From positions 178,094-242,093 of the forward strand of contig NZ_KI866530.1 of the NCBI RefSeq assembly GCF_000511175.1: DNA of 64,000 nucleotides, written 5' to 3'. Below are positions 34,819 through 42,813 of the stretch, piece by piece. The notes under the pieces are model-generated. The model was not told where the DNA came from, made no database searches, and was given only the letters and a program-made list of their open reading frames with translations. The position numbers and the translations under genes are program-made. The DNA comes from Sediminibacterium salmoneum NBRC 103935 (GTDB taxonomy: Bacteria > Bacteroidota > Bacteroidia > Chitinophagales > Chitinophagaceae). Positions within the stretch are counted from its first letter, which is position 1. Each line of letters begins with the position of its first letter.

Positions 34819-37011
34819 ATGCAAACCACCATTTATTATTTTCTTCAGGTAGTTTTTTGCTCTGCCATTATGATGGGGTATTACTGGCTTGTGTTGCGCG
34901 ATAATAAATTCCATCAATACAATAGATTCTATTTGTTGGCGATTGCTGTACTATCCTGGCTGATACCTTTAATTAAAATTCAATGGAACGAAAGCACTTT
35001 CACAGGGGATGACAATATTTATTATTTGCTTTCAGCTGTAGCATCTAACAATACCGAACTCGAATCTAGTTTCAGTCAGCATTGGTATTCTATTACCTGG
35101 CAGAGGGGATTACAACTGCTGTATATCGGAGGCGTATCTGTTTTGTTTGTCAGTCTGATGATTTCATTGATTCGCATTTTTCAGCTACTAAAGCAGAGTA
35201 GTGCAAAAAAACTGGGTACGATTGATTTAATCATGACCAATGCTAAAGGAACACCTTACTCATTCTTCCAATTTATATTCTGGAACGAAGCCATTGATTT
35301 AAGCAGTGCAACGGGTCAGCAAATTTTGCAGCATGAAATTACACACGTAAAAGAAAAGCACTCTTTTGATAAGCTATTGATGCAATGCATTTTGATTGCA
35401 GGCTGGATGAATCCGGTTTTCTGGCTAATTAAAAAAGAATTACACATGATTCATGAGTTTATTGCGGATAAAAAATCTGTTGAGAGTGGAGATACTGCAT
35501 CCTTGGCTCAAATGTTATTGACTACTGCCTATCCTCAACAAACCTTCAAGTTAACCAACCCCTTCTTTTTTTCACCTATCAAAAGACGTATTGCCATGTT
35601 AAGTAAATCCAACACAAGATTCAGCTACCTAAGAAGACTAATTGTATTGCCCTTATTGGCCATTATTGTAGTATTGGTGGCTTTCAGAAATGCACTTCCC
35701 ACAGAACCCATATCAGTTGAAACAGTTGTAAAAACCATTTATAAAGATGTTGCCGGCAGGCCTGTTGCGGCCATCTCACCCATGGCTGTTAATTTGAAAA
35801 ACGATTACACCATTGTCATCAATGCAGGACATGGTGGGGCAGATAAAGGTAGTGTTGGGGTTGATGGTAAATCAGTTGAATCTCAATTGACACTTGAACT
35901 GGCCAAAACCATCCAATCCCTGAACCAAAATAGTCGTTTGAATCTGTTTTTAACAAGAACAGAAGATGAAACACAGTCCTTAATGGAAATTGCTCAAAAA
36001 GCCAATAAATCAAACCCGGATTTGTTTTTGTCACTGCACTATAATGCAGCCAAGAATGCAAACCTTTCCGGAACCGAAATTTATATTGCCAGTCCGGGTA
36101 AAACCGATCGTTACAATAGTCATTTACAGTTTGCCAATCAGGTGGCCAATCAAGTGGATGATTTGAGTTTGCCTTTTAATGGAATCAAGAGCAGGAAAGA
36201 TGGGATATACGTGTTACAAAACATCAGTTGTCCCAGCATTCTTATTGAAGCAGGATATATGAGTAATCCCAAGGATTTGGAAAAAATTACTTCCACCAGT
36301 TTCAGAGAGTCATTGGCAGTTGCCATTTTGAATGGTGTTCAGAAATATCTGGCGGATAAGGAGAACAATCTAACCTTGGCTGTAGCAACACAAAATGATG
36401 ATTTTAACAATTCCGGAAAGGATACCCTTAAACTACTAGTTAAGAAAGTTGAATCTGAGGCAGGTAAATTGTCTTTTGATTCAGTGAGGTCATTTTCTTT
36501 TAGTAAAAGTGCTGAAGGTTTGGGTAGTGGCTTAAAATTATTTGCAAAAAACGGACAAAAGCCGCTAGTTGTTTTAAATGGGAAACAAGTAGAATATGAA
36601 ATTTTGAATGAGATGAATCCCAATGAAATTGTATCAATTACTGTGCTGAAAAATGAGGCAGCTATTTCAAAATATGGGGCTGAAGGTGGTAATGGTGTAT
36701 TAGAAGTTGTAACAAAAGATGCTAATCTAAAAAGCATTAAACCAATTCAGGAAGAAGATAATAATGATAGGTCTGGAATAAAATCATTTATGCGGCGCAA
36801 TAAAGATGTCTCAAATGTTTCATGGAATCATCAGTACAAAACCATGGAAATCAAGCTTAAAGATGGTACTGAAGAAAAATATATTCTCAATAATCAAACG
36901 AGTATGAGAAGAGCTGAAGCCAAGTATGGAAAACTTCCAATTCCTGCTCCTCCGCCACCACCTACTCCAGCTCCGGCTAAGTTAGATCCCAATAAATATG
37001 AACCTCTATAA
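34819..37011 (+). CDS. M56 (BlaR1-like) membrane protease fused to an N-acetylmuramoyl-L-alanine amidase
   Basis: 730 residues. Residues 1 to about 290: M56 peptidase with four membrane segments, zinc motif HEITH (172-176) and third ligand Glu213 in HEFIAD. Residues about 330-515: Amidase_3 domain with all active-site residues, His338 (INAGHGG), Glu354, His407 (SLHYN) and Glu477 (IEAGYMSNP). Residues about 570-650 resemble the TonB-plug-like tail common in Bacteroidota M56 proteins (NPNEIVSITVLKNEAA, GGNGVLEVVTKD). A proline-rich C-terminus follows. The amidase would lie in the periplasm. It pairs with the BlaI repressor 5 bases upstream. Confidence 0.9.
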   Translation: MQTTIYYFLQVVFCSAIMMGYYWLVLRDNKFHQYNRFYLLAIAVLSWLIPLIKIQWNESTFTGDDNIYYLLSAVASNNTELESSFSQHWYSITWQRGLQLLYIGGVSVLFVSLMISLIRIFQLLKQSSAKKLGTIDLIMTNAKGTPYSFFQFIFWNEAIDLSSATGQQILQHEITHVKEKHSFDKLLMQCILIAGWMNPVFWLIKKELHMIHEFIADKKSVESGDTASLAQMLLTTAYPQQTFKLTNPFFFSPIKRRIAMLSKSNTRFSYLRRLIVLPLLAIIVVLVAFRNALPTEPISVETVVKTIYKDVAGRPVAAISPMAVNLKNDYTIVINAGHGGADKGSVGVDGKSVESQLTLELAKTIQSLNQNSRLNLFLTRTEDETQSLMEIAQKANKSNPDLFLSLHYNAAKNANLSGTEIYIASPGKTDRYNSHLQFANQVANQVDDLSLPFNGIKSRKDGIYVLQNISCPSILIEAGYMSNPKDLEKITSTSFRESLAVAILNGVQKYLADKENNLTLAVATQNDDFNNSGKDTLKLLVKKVESEAGKLSFDSVRSFSFSKSAEGLGSGLKLFAKNGQKPLVVLNGKQVEYEILNEMNPNEIVSITVLKNEAAISKYGAEGGNGVLEVVTKDANLKSIKPIQEEDNNDRSGIKSFMRRNKDVSNVSWNHQYKTMEIKLKDGTEEKYILNNQTSMRRAEAKYGKLPIPAPPPPPTPAPAKLDPNKYEPL

Positions 37012-37015
37012 TTAA

Positions 37016-37312
37016 TTAAACAAACCACTTAATACCAAGGGAGATCAATGCATAAATACAGGTTGCAATGAATACTCCCTTGGCTGTTTTATCTTTTTGC
37101 TTGTTGATATATACTGTGAATACAATGGCATTGGCAATTAGGGCAATGGCAATAATGCCGCTCAATAAAGATTTCTGCATTAGCAATACCTGAAAGAATT
37201 CATTCAGGCTGAATAGACTGAACTTCCAGTAGTAATAACCGAATAGCCCAAAAACAGGAGCAATGAAACCTAATAGCAGGCCAAATGGAATGGAATCTTT
37301 ATTCAGTAACAT
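37016..37312 (-). CDS. Small membrane protein of unknown function
   Basis: 98 residues with three hydrophobic segments (PFGLLLGFIAPVFGLFGYYYW, SGIIAIALIANAIVFTVYI and GVFIATCIYALISLGI). It starts 19 bases upstream of where surE's reverse unit ends, so it is read after surE. No family recognised. The stop lies 4 bases beyond the M56 gene stop, convergent. Confidence 0.65.
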   Translation of the reverse strand: MLLNKDSIPFGLLLGFIAPVFGLFGYYYWKFSLFSLNEFFQVLLMQKSLLSGIIAIALIANAIVFTVYINKQKDKTAKGVFIATCIYALISLGIKWFV

Positions 37313-37331
37313 GGTTTTGCTTTATGTATAA

Positions 37332-38135
37332 TCAGAACTTCCAGTTCTTTTCCAGTTGCTTTTTCAGGGTATAGTTGGTCAGGTCAAATTGAACCGGAAC
37401 CACACTTACATAATTGTTCTTTAACGCCCATACATCGCTTTCCTTGCTCTTGTCAAAATTGACAAACTCACCAGTCAGCCAATAGTATTTTCTGCCATGC
37501 GGGTCTTTTCTTTCGTCAAATTTTTCCTGGTACTTGGCATAAGCCTGAGAACAGATCTTGATACCCTTAATCAGTTCAGCTTTTACTTTTGGAATGTTCA
37601 CATTTAAACAAATATGCTTGTCTAAATTTTTGCTTGCCAGCAATTGCTCTACGATGATGCGTGCATATTGCTTGGCTCCGGTAAAGTCGGCTTCTATACT
37701 CAAATCCAATAAGCTGAATCCTATACTTGGAATGCTTTCAATGGAAGCTTCCAATGCAGCACTCATGGTGCCTGAATAAATTACATTAATGGAATGATTG
37801 GCGCCATGATTGATTCCGCTGATACAGATATCGGGTTTTCTATGCAATACTTTATCTACAGCTAATTTTACACAATCTACCGGAGTACCGCTACAACTAT
37901 AAGCTTCAACATCTCCAAAATTGTGCACTCTGTGTAAACGCAAAGGTTCTCCAATGGTAATGGCATGGCCCATTCCGCTTTGTGGTTTATCGGGAGATAC
38001 TACCACTACTTTGCCCAGCCCTTTCACCGCTTCCACCAATGCGTGTATGCCTGGCGCGGTATAACTATCGTCGTTGGTTACGAGTATAATGGGCTCTTCT
38101 TTCTTCTTGCTTGATTTTGCTTTCACTTTTGCCAT
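37332..38135 (-). CDS. surE: 5'/3'-nucleotidase SurE
   Basis: 267 residues. Metal-dependent nucleoside monophosphate phosphatase, cytoplasmic. VTNDDSYTAPGIHAL carries the metal-binding Asp-Asp and Ser; SGINHGANHSINVIYSGTMSAALEA is the second metal-binding block; SGTPVDCVKLAVD is also present. The N-terminus is lysine rich (AKVKAKSSKKKEEP), an extra of about 15 residues compared with the E. coli protein. It lies 25 bases downstream of the M14 peptidase gene. Confidence 0.95.
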   Translation of the reverse strand: MAKVKAKSSKKKEEPIILVTNDDSYTAPGIHALVEAVKGLGKVVVVSPDKPQSGMGHAITIGEPLRLHRVHNFGDVEAYSCSGTPVDCVKLAVDKVLHRKPDICISGINHGANHSINVIYSGTMSAALEASIESIPSIGFSLLDLSIEADFTGAKQYARIIVEQLLASKNLDKHICLNVNIPKVKAELIKGIKICSQAYAKYQEKFDERKDPHGRKYYWLTGEFVNFDKSKESDVWALKNNYVSVVPVQFDLTNYTLKKQLEKNWKF

Positions 38136-38160
38136 ATTGCAATGTACGATAAGACCGGGC

Positions 38161-39813
38161 CTATCTTTTCTTTTTGGGTGTTGTATTTGTGCTAAAAAAT
38201 TTCAAAACCGGATACTCCACGGCCTGATTGCTGATTCCTTTTTCCGTTAAATACTGATCAAAGAAATTCCAGGTAAGTAAACCATCATCCGATTGTGGCT
38301 CCAGTGCATAGAAAATTAAGTTAGCCAAAGGTTGCGCCAGATCAATCAGGTAGTCCCCTTTTTCTGCAGTAAATGTTTTAGCAACAAATTTTCCTTCTGC
38401 AGATGCCATCTGGTGACCTTCGAATTTTCTGTTGGCTTTGGTGAATTTTTCTATGAGAAAACCCTCTCCCTGGAACTCTGTTTTTTTATCCAGCTTCTCT
38501 ACCTTTGCACCCATGCGTTTTAAATGTTCCGCTATGCTATCCAATGCAGCTGGAATGATGTATCCTCTGGGTAAGGTTGCATTTACGGTATCTTTAAAAT
38601 CTGCGTAGTAGTTTACTTTGTCTACGTGGATGATCCTCCCGGTTTTGGCCAGGGTAGTACTGCCATCTTCTTTTTTGAATGGTATATAATCATAGGTTCT
38701 GAAATCGCGAATACCATTGGCAGTGGGGACCATTTTGAATCGCACTCCCTTGCTGATTTTTCCTGCATTGTTTTTTACCTGTTCAATTGCATTCTTTTCT
38801 GCCTGTTGATTGATCTGCATAATTTCTGTCGCATTGCCATTGCAATAAGAAAGGATTTCTTTTACAAAGTGATAAGTGCTGTTGATGCGCTGATAAAAAC
38901 GTTCGTGGGCAAATGACTCACTCAGAATAGACATTCTGTTGCGCAGGCCAATCTGATTGATGATATACCTTGGGTGATGATTGTAGGTGTAAAAGTTTTT
39001 TACCGGCCAGCCTTCTCTTGTATAGAAATCACCAAAGGGTCCAAACAATAAATCATTTTCCTTTTTTACTTTATCGGTAATATAAGGTAGTATGGTGCTG
39101 TTGGTATAATGATAAGGGCCGGGTTCTCCTGCAGATAAATAACCAGGTGCCCAGGTTAAATCATAACCATGCCAGGTGCCATTGGTGGTATGTAAATCCA
39201 CTACCATCTGTGGATCCCAGCTATTCAGGATATTGGCTACCATAGCTCTGGTTTCCGGTGTTTCCATCTTAATGCCATCTCTGTTCAGGTCAAGTCCCTG
39301 ACCGTTTTCCCTGATGCCGGTTTCCAGCGGGCTGTTCTCTTGCGACGGTCTTAATCCCTTTGCAAACTGGTCATTCCCATCTGTATTGTAAATAGGCACA
39401 AATACGATAATCTGATTACTTAGCAGATTAGATAAATTGCCTAATAAAATATCGCGCATCAACATCATGGATACTTCTTTTCCTTCCACTTCACCGCCGT
39501 GAATATTTCCCTGAATATAAACAACCGGCTTTCCTGATTTCCTGGCTTCTTCCGGACTGCTAACTGCTGGATTGGCCAACACTGCATAAGGTATGTCTTT
39601 CCCTAATGTGCTTTTTCCGATGGAACCTATTTGGATATACGGACTCATCGTTTTAATCGTTTGTAAAAACTGCATCACATCGGCATGGGAAGAAGTCTTT
39701 TCAAAATTGGATTTTTCCGGCGTTAACTGAAGTGAAGCTGGAAAACTTGCAGGAGACTGGGCGCTGATCTGAGATATAGAACCCATTAAGGCAAATAACA
39801 ATAGTTTTTTCAT
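38161..39813 (-). CDS. M14-family zinc carboxypeptidase, exported
   Basis: 550 residues with signal peptide (MKKLLLFALMGSISQISAQ). Zinc ligands are in GNIHGGEVEGKE (His and Glu) and the histidine in VVDLHTTNG; the catalytic Glu is in MSILSESFAHE; NTDGNDQF and LDLNRDG are typical of Bacteroidota M14 proteins. Probably periplasmic. A C-terminal domain of about 200 residues follows the peptidase. It is the first gene of a reverse unit with surE. Confidence 0.9.
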   Translation of the reverse strand: MKKLLLFALMGSISQISAQSPASFPASLQLTPEKSNFEKTSSHADVMQFLQTIKTMSPYIQIGSIGKSTLGKDIPYAVLANPAVSSPEEARKSGKPVVYIQGNIHGGEVEGKEVSMMLMRDILLGNLSNLLSNQIIVFVPIYNTDGNDQFAKGLRPSQENSPLETGIRENGQGLDLNRDGIKMETPETRAMVANILNSWDPQMVVDLHTTNGTWHGYDLTWAPGYLSAGEPGPYHYTNSTILPYITDKVKKENDLLFGPFGDFYTREGWPVKNFYTYNHHPRYIINQIGLRNRMSILSESFAHERFYQRINSTYHFVKEILSYCNGNATEIMQINQQAEKNAIEQVKNNAGKISKGVRFKMVPTANGIRDFRTYDYIPFKKEDGSTTLAKTGRIIHVDKVNYYADFKDTVNATLPRGYIIPAALDSIAEHLKRMGAKVEKLDKKTEFQGEGFLIEKFTKANRKFEGHQMASAEGKFVAKTFTAEKGDYLIDLAQPLANLIFYALEPQSDDGLLTWNFFDQYLTEKGISNQAVEYPVLKFFSTNTTPKKKR

Positions 39814-39895
39814 GGCTTAATATTACAGCTGAAAAGTACTTCAATCGGGTCGTAGAATTGGCCCGCTGAAATAAAATTCAAAATAAATTTGGAAA

Positions 39896-39933
39896 AACTA
39901 AAAAGTTTAGTAAATTGCGCTAAAAGAATTAGT
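39896..39933 (+). promoter_or_regulatory. Tandem operators before the XRE-S24 repressor gene
   Basis: ACTAAA-AAG-TTTAGT (39897-39911) is a perfect inverted repeat. A second, weaker copy, GCTAAA-N3-ATTAGT (39919-39933), ends one base before the ATG. Centres are 22 bases apart. Position and symmetry suggest autoregulation by the repressor. Half-sites ACTA/TAGT resemble those at 34368-34424 but with spacing 7 instead of 6. Confidence 0.6.
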
Positions 39934-39934
39934 T

Positions 39935-40687
39935 ATGTCAAACGCTGGAAGAAATCTGAAGTATCTGCGCAAACTGCGGGGCTGGACCCAGGAAGAGTTT
40001 GCCAACAAGCTAAAAATCAAACGTTCCCTGGTGGGGGCTTATGAAGAAGAGAGGGCAGAACCCAAGCTCGAAGTAATGGAGCAGGTTTGTTCTATTTTCA
40101 AATTAAGTCTGGAAGATTTTTTGTTTAAAGATTTATCTGAAAGCAAAGGCGGTTCTTATTTAGACAGAAGACGTCAGTTAAAAATGATCAGTGAATCTGC
40201 TGAAATCAGATTCGTTCCAGTGAAAGCTGCTGCGGGTTATATGACAGGTTATGCCGATCCGGAATTTGTAGACGAGTTGAATACATTCACTTTGCCTATG
40301 CTGGCACCTGGCCAATACCGGGCTTTCGAAATTATGGGAGACTCTATGTTGCCTACACCCAGTGGCAGTGTAATCGTTGGCGAAAAAGTGGAAGACCTGG
40401 ATGATTTAAAAAACAGCAATACCTATATTGTTCTTTCCAAAAATGAAGGGGTGGCCTACAAGCGGGTAGTGAAGAACAACCGCCTGAAAAATAAGATTAC
40501 TTTAATCAGCGATAACCCTCAATACGAACCTTATCATGTAAGCGCTGAAGATGTGCTGGAAATCTGGAAAGCAGTTTATATTTTACAGAAAGCCAATGCT
40601 GCTCCTGTTTGGGACGTAAATCAATTGGCGGGTATGGTGAATAATCTGCAGGAACAAGTGAGTAGCCTGAAAAAGAAACTGAATTAA
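39935..40687 (+). CDS. XRE-type repressor with S24 (LexA-like) domain
   Basis: 250 residues. Helix-turn-helix about residues 8-61 (LRKLRGWTQEEFANKLKIKRSLVGAYE-type pattern). The S24 peptidase-like domain has a possible cleavage site Ala100-Gly101, nucleophile Ser137 in MGDSMLP and lysine Lys176 in VAYKRV, so self-cleavage is possible. A short coiled-coil (VNNLQEQVSSLKKKLN) ends it. Such a protein can act as a stress- or damage-triggered repressor, but no classical SOS gene is next to it. OsmC follows after 27 bases. Confidence 0.9.
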   Translation: MSNAGRNLKYLRKLRGWTQEEFANKLKIKRSLVGAYEEERAEPKLEVMEQVCSIFKLSLEDFLFKDLSESKGGSYLDRRRQLKMISESAEIRFVPVKAAAGYMTGYADPEFVDELNTFTLPMLAPGQYRAFEIMGDSMLPTPSGSVIVGEKVEDLDDLKNSNTYIVLSKNEGVAYKRVVKNNRLKNKITLISDNPQYEPYHVSAEDVLEIWKAVYILQKANAAPVWDVNQLAGMVNNLQEQVSSLKKKLN

Positions 40688-40714
40688 TGATCAGATCAAT
40701 TTATTGAAAGAAGA

Positions 40715-41185
40715 ATGGCTCACCAGCATTTATATAAAGTAGGAATTAAATGGACGGGGAATTTGGGAACCGGAACCAGTAATTACAAAGCCTATTCCAG
40801 AAATCACCTGGTTCAGGTGGAAGGTAAAGTGCCTGTTGAATCCAGCTCAGATCCTTTGTTCAGAGGAGACCCCAATCGTTACAATCCGGAAGAAATGCTG
40901 GTGGCTTCCTTATCTTCCTGTCATATGCTTTGGTACTTGCATTTGTGTGCGGATGCCGGAATCATTGTTACTTCTTATCAGGACGATGCCGAAGGGATTA
41001 TGACTGTTGAAACATCAGGAGCGGGTCAGTTTACAGAAGTTACGCTCAGGCCCAGAATATCTCTGGCCAATATGCAGATGATGGATCAGGCCAATACCTT
41101 GCATGAAAAAGCCCATGCTTATTGTTTCATTGCACGTAGTTGTAATTTTCCTGTAAAGCACCAGGCGGTATATAGCATTGGTTAG
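40715..41185 (+). CDS. OsmC-family peroxiredoxin-like protein
   Basis: 156 residues. OsmC/Ohr fold, reduces organic hydroperoxides with two cysteines. Cys69 lies in the LVASLSSCHMLWYL block and Cys137 in HAYCFIARSC; an extra Cys143 follows. It sits 27 bases after the XRE-S24 repressor and may be controlled with it, which would fit an oxidative stress response; that is inference. Confidence 0.9.
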   Translation: MAHQHLYKVGIKWTGNLGTGTSNYKAYSRNHLVQVEGKVPVESSSDPLFRGDPNRYNPEEMLVASLSSCHMLWYLHLCADAGIIVTSYQDDAEGIMTVETSGAGQFTEVTLRPRISLANMQMMDQANTLHEKAHAYCFIARSCNFPVKHQAVYSIG

Positions 41186-41216
41186 TGAATGAGGAAGTCA
41201 GTAGCCTTTTAAATGG

Positions 41217-42119
41217 CTAACCAAAAATGTCTGCCGCTAATCTGAAAGTATTGCAGTGTGCTTCCACAATGGTTCTGATATCGGGTGAATAGCCACCTCC
41301 CAATGCAACAGCAACCGGAATTTGGTTCTTCTTCAATGTTTCAAATACCATTTGATCCCTTTGTTTGCAATCAGCAAGGCTGAGTTTTAATTTTCCGAAT
41401 TTATCGGTATCCAATACATCTACCCCCGATAAATAGAAAGCAAAGTCGGGTTGAAAATCATCTACTAATTTGGGTAAGGTTTCTGATAATAGTTTCAGGT
41501 AGGTTGGTCCGTCTGTTCCATCCAGCAAACCAATATCTAGGTCTGATTTTTCTTTGTGAAAAGGATAATTATGTGCCCCATGCATGCTGAACGTAAAAAC
41601 CCTGGCTTCCTTTTCCATGAGTTGGGCAGTACCGTTTCCCTGGTGTACGTCCAGGTCAATTATCAGTATTTTAGCAGCTAAATTTTTATCCAGTAAATAG
41701 TTAGATGCGACTGCCATATCGTTGAGCAGGCAAAATCCTTCTCCTCTAACTCCAAACGCATGGTGGGTGCCACCTGCAACGTTAAGTGAAACTCCATTTT
41801 TTTGTGCAGAAATAGCACAGTCGATGGTTCCCTGCGTGATGATTAATTCACGTTGGGTTAATTCAGGAGATTGGGGAAAGCCAATTTTTCTTTGCTCCGA
41901 TGCGGAGAGGGTTTGATGAAGCAGTTTATCCAGGTATGCGGCATCATGTGTTCTTAAAACGGTTTCGGTTGAACAGGTTGAGGGACTAAAAAAGTTTGAT
42001 GCGGAATAAGTTCCTTCATGCATCAGTTGTTCCGGAATCAATTGATACTTGAGCATGGGGAAACGATGGTTCTCCGGTAAGGGATGTGCATATATGGGGT
42101 CAAATGCAATTTGTATCAT
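41217..42119 (-). CDS. Histone deacetylase-family (AcuC-like) hydrolase
   Basis: 300 residues. Zinc amidohydrolase of the HDAC/AcuC/AphA superfamily. GGTHHAFGVRGEGFCLLND contains the catalytic His pair; the metal block is IDLDVHQGNGTAQL and the later Asp in SGVDVLDTD. The real substrate in bacteria may be an acetylated protein lysine or a polyamine; not decided by sequence. Start overlaps the pdeM stop (ATGA), so the two are coupled. Confidence 0.9.
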   Translation of the reverse strand: MIQIAFDPIYAHPLPENHRFPMLKYQLIPEQLMHEGTYSASNFFSPSTCSTETVLRTHDAAYLDKLLHQTLSASEQRKIGFPQSPELTQRELIITQGTIDCAISAQKNGVSLNVAGGTHHAFGVRGEGFCLLNDMAVASNYLLDKNLAAKILIIDLDVHQGNGTAQLMEKEARVFTFSMHGAHNYPFHKEKSDLDIGLLDGTDGPTYLKLLSETLPKLVDDFQPDFAFYLSGVDVLDTDKFGKLKLSLADCKQRDQMVFETLKKNQIPVAVALGGGYSPDIRTIVEAHCNTFRLAADIFG

Positions 42120-42808
42120 TTTGTCTGGATCAACTGATTGTTAACAATGGCAAATATCTGGTCTTCTTTTTTGGGTTTGATAGTAGCCAATCCACTGAAT
42201 TTACTGAATGCAGGGAGGATGCAGTGATGCTTACCAAAATAAAAACAGGGTAAACGCAAGCTTTGTTTACTTAGGCCTTTAATAGTGATTCCCGGATGAA
42301 TATGTCCGGAGAAAATATAAGCCGGGTGGTTTGTATCAGTTGCTTGTTCAATGTTGTTTTTATTTTTTTGGGCCTTTTCATCGTAGTCGTGCTGAAACTG
42401 AAATGGACCTGAAAGCAGCGTTTCCTGAATAATTTCAATAGCTGCAGCCTCATACCAGGATGCTGGTAAAATATCATGATTTCCCTTTACCATGGTTATC
42501 TGTAATTGACTGAAATCTCTTTTCCATTTCAGAAACCAATCCAGTTCTTCATTAACGTGGCTATGAAAAAAGTCACCCACTACCAGCACTCGCTGAGCTT
42601 TATAAAATTGAATGATGCTAAAAAAACGTAGAAGGTCTTCTTTGTAAATAGTTTGAGGAATGGCGATTCCGTTTTTTCTGAAGTGTCCTGTTTTTCCGAA
42701 ATGGGTGTCTGAAAGAATCATTGTTTTTTCCTCTTCCCAGAATACCGTTCTTTCAGGTGAGAGCCACAAATGCTGTCCCCTGCAGATTAACAATTGATCT
42801 TCGTTCAT
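42116..42808 (-). CDS. pdeM: Ligase-associated DNA-damage-response metallophosphatase
   Basis: 230 residues, calcineurin-like fold. Metal residues: LSDTHFGK (Asp34, His36), VVGDFFHS (Asp79), KGNHD (Asn110, His111) and SGHIHPG near the C-terminus. The PdeM family is an endonuclease/phosphodiesterase normally encoded with Lhr-type helicase, an MBL-fold exonuclease and an ATP-dependent ligase. Here it is 5 bases behind the helicase and overlaps the HDAC-like gene. The ligase and exonuclease are not in the window. Confidence 0.9.
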   Translation of the reverse strand: MNEDQLLICRGQHLWLSPERTVFWEEEKTMILSDTHFGKTGHFRKNGIAIPQTIYKEDLLRFFSIIQFYKAQRVLVVGDFFHSHVNEELDWFLKWKRDFSQLQITMVKGNHDILPASWYEAAAIEIIQETLLSGPFQFQHDYDEKAQKNKNNIEQATDTNHPAYIFSGHIHPGITIKGLSKQSLRLPCFYFGKHHCILPAFSKFSGLATIKPKKEDQIFAIVNNQLIQTK

Positions 42809-42813
42809 AAATG

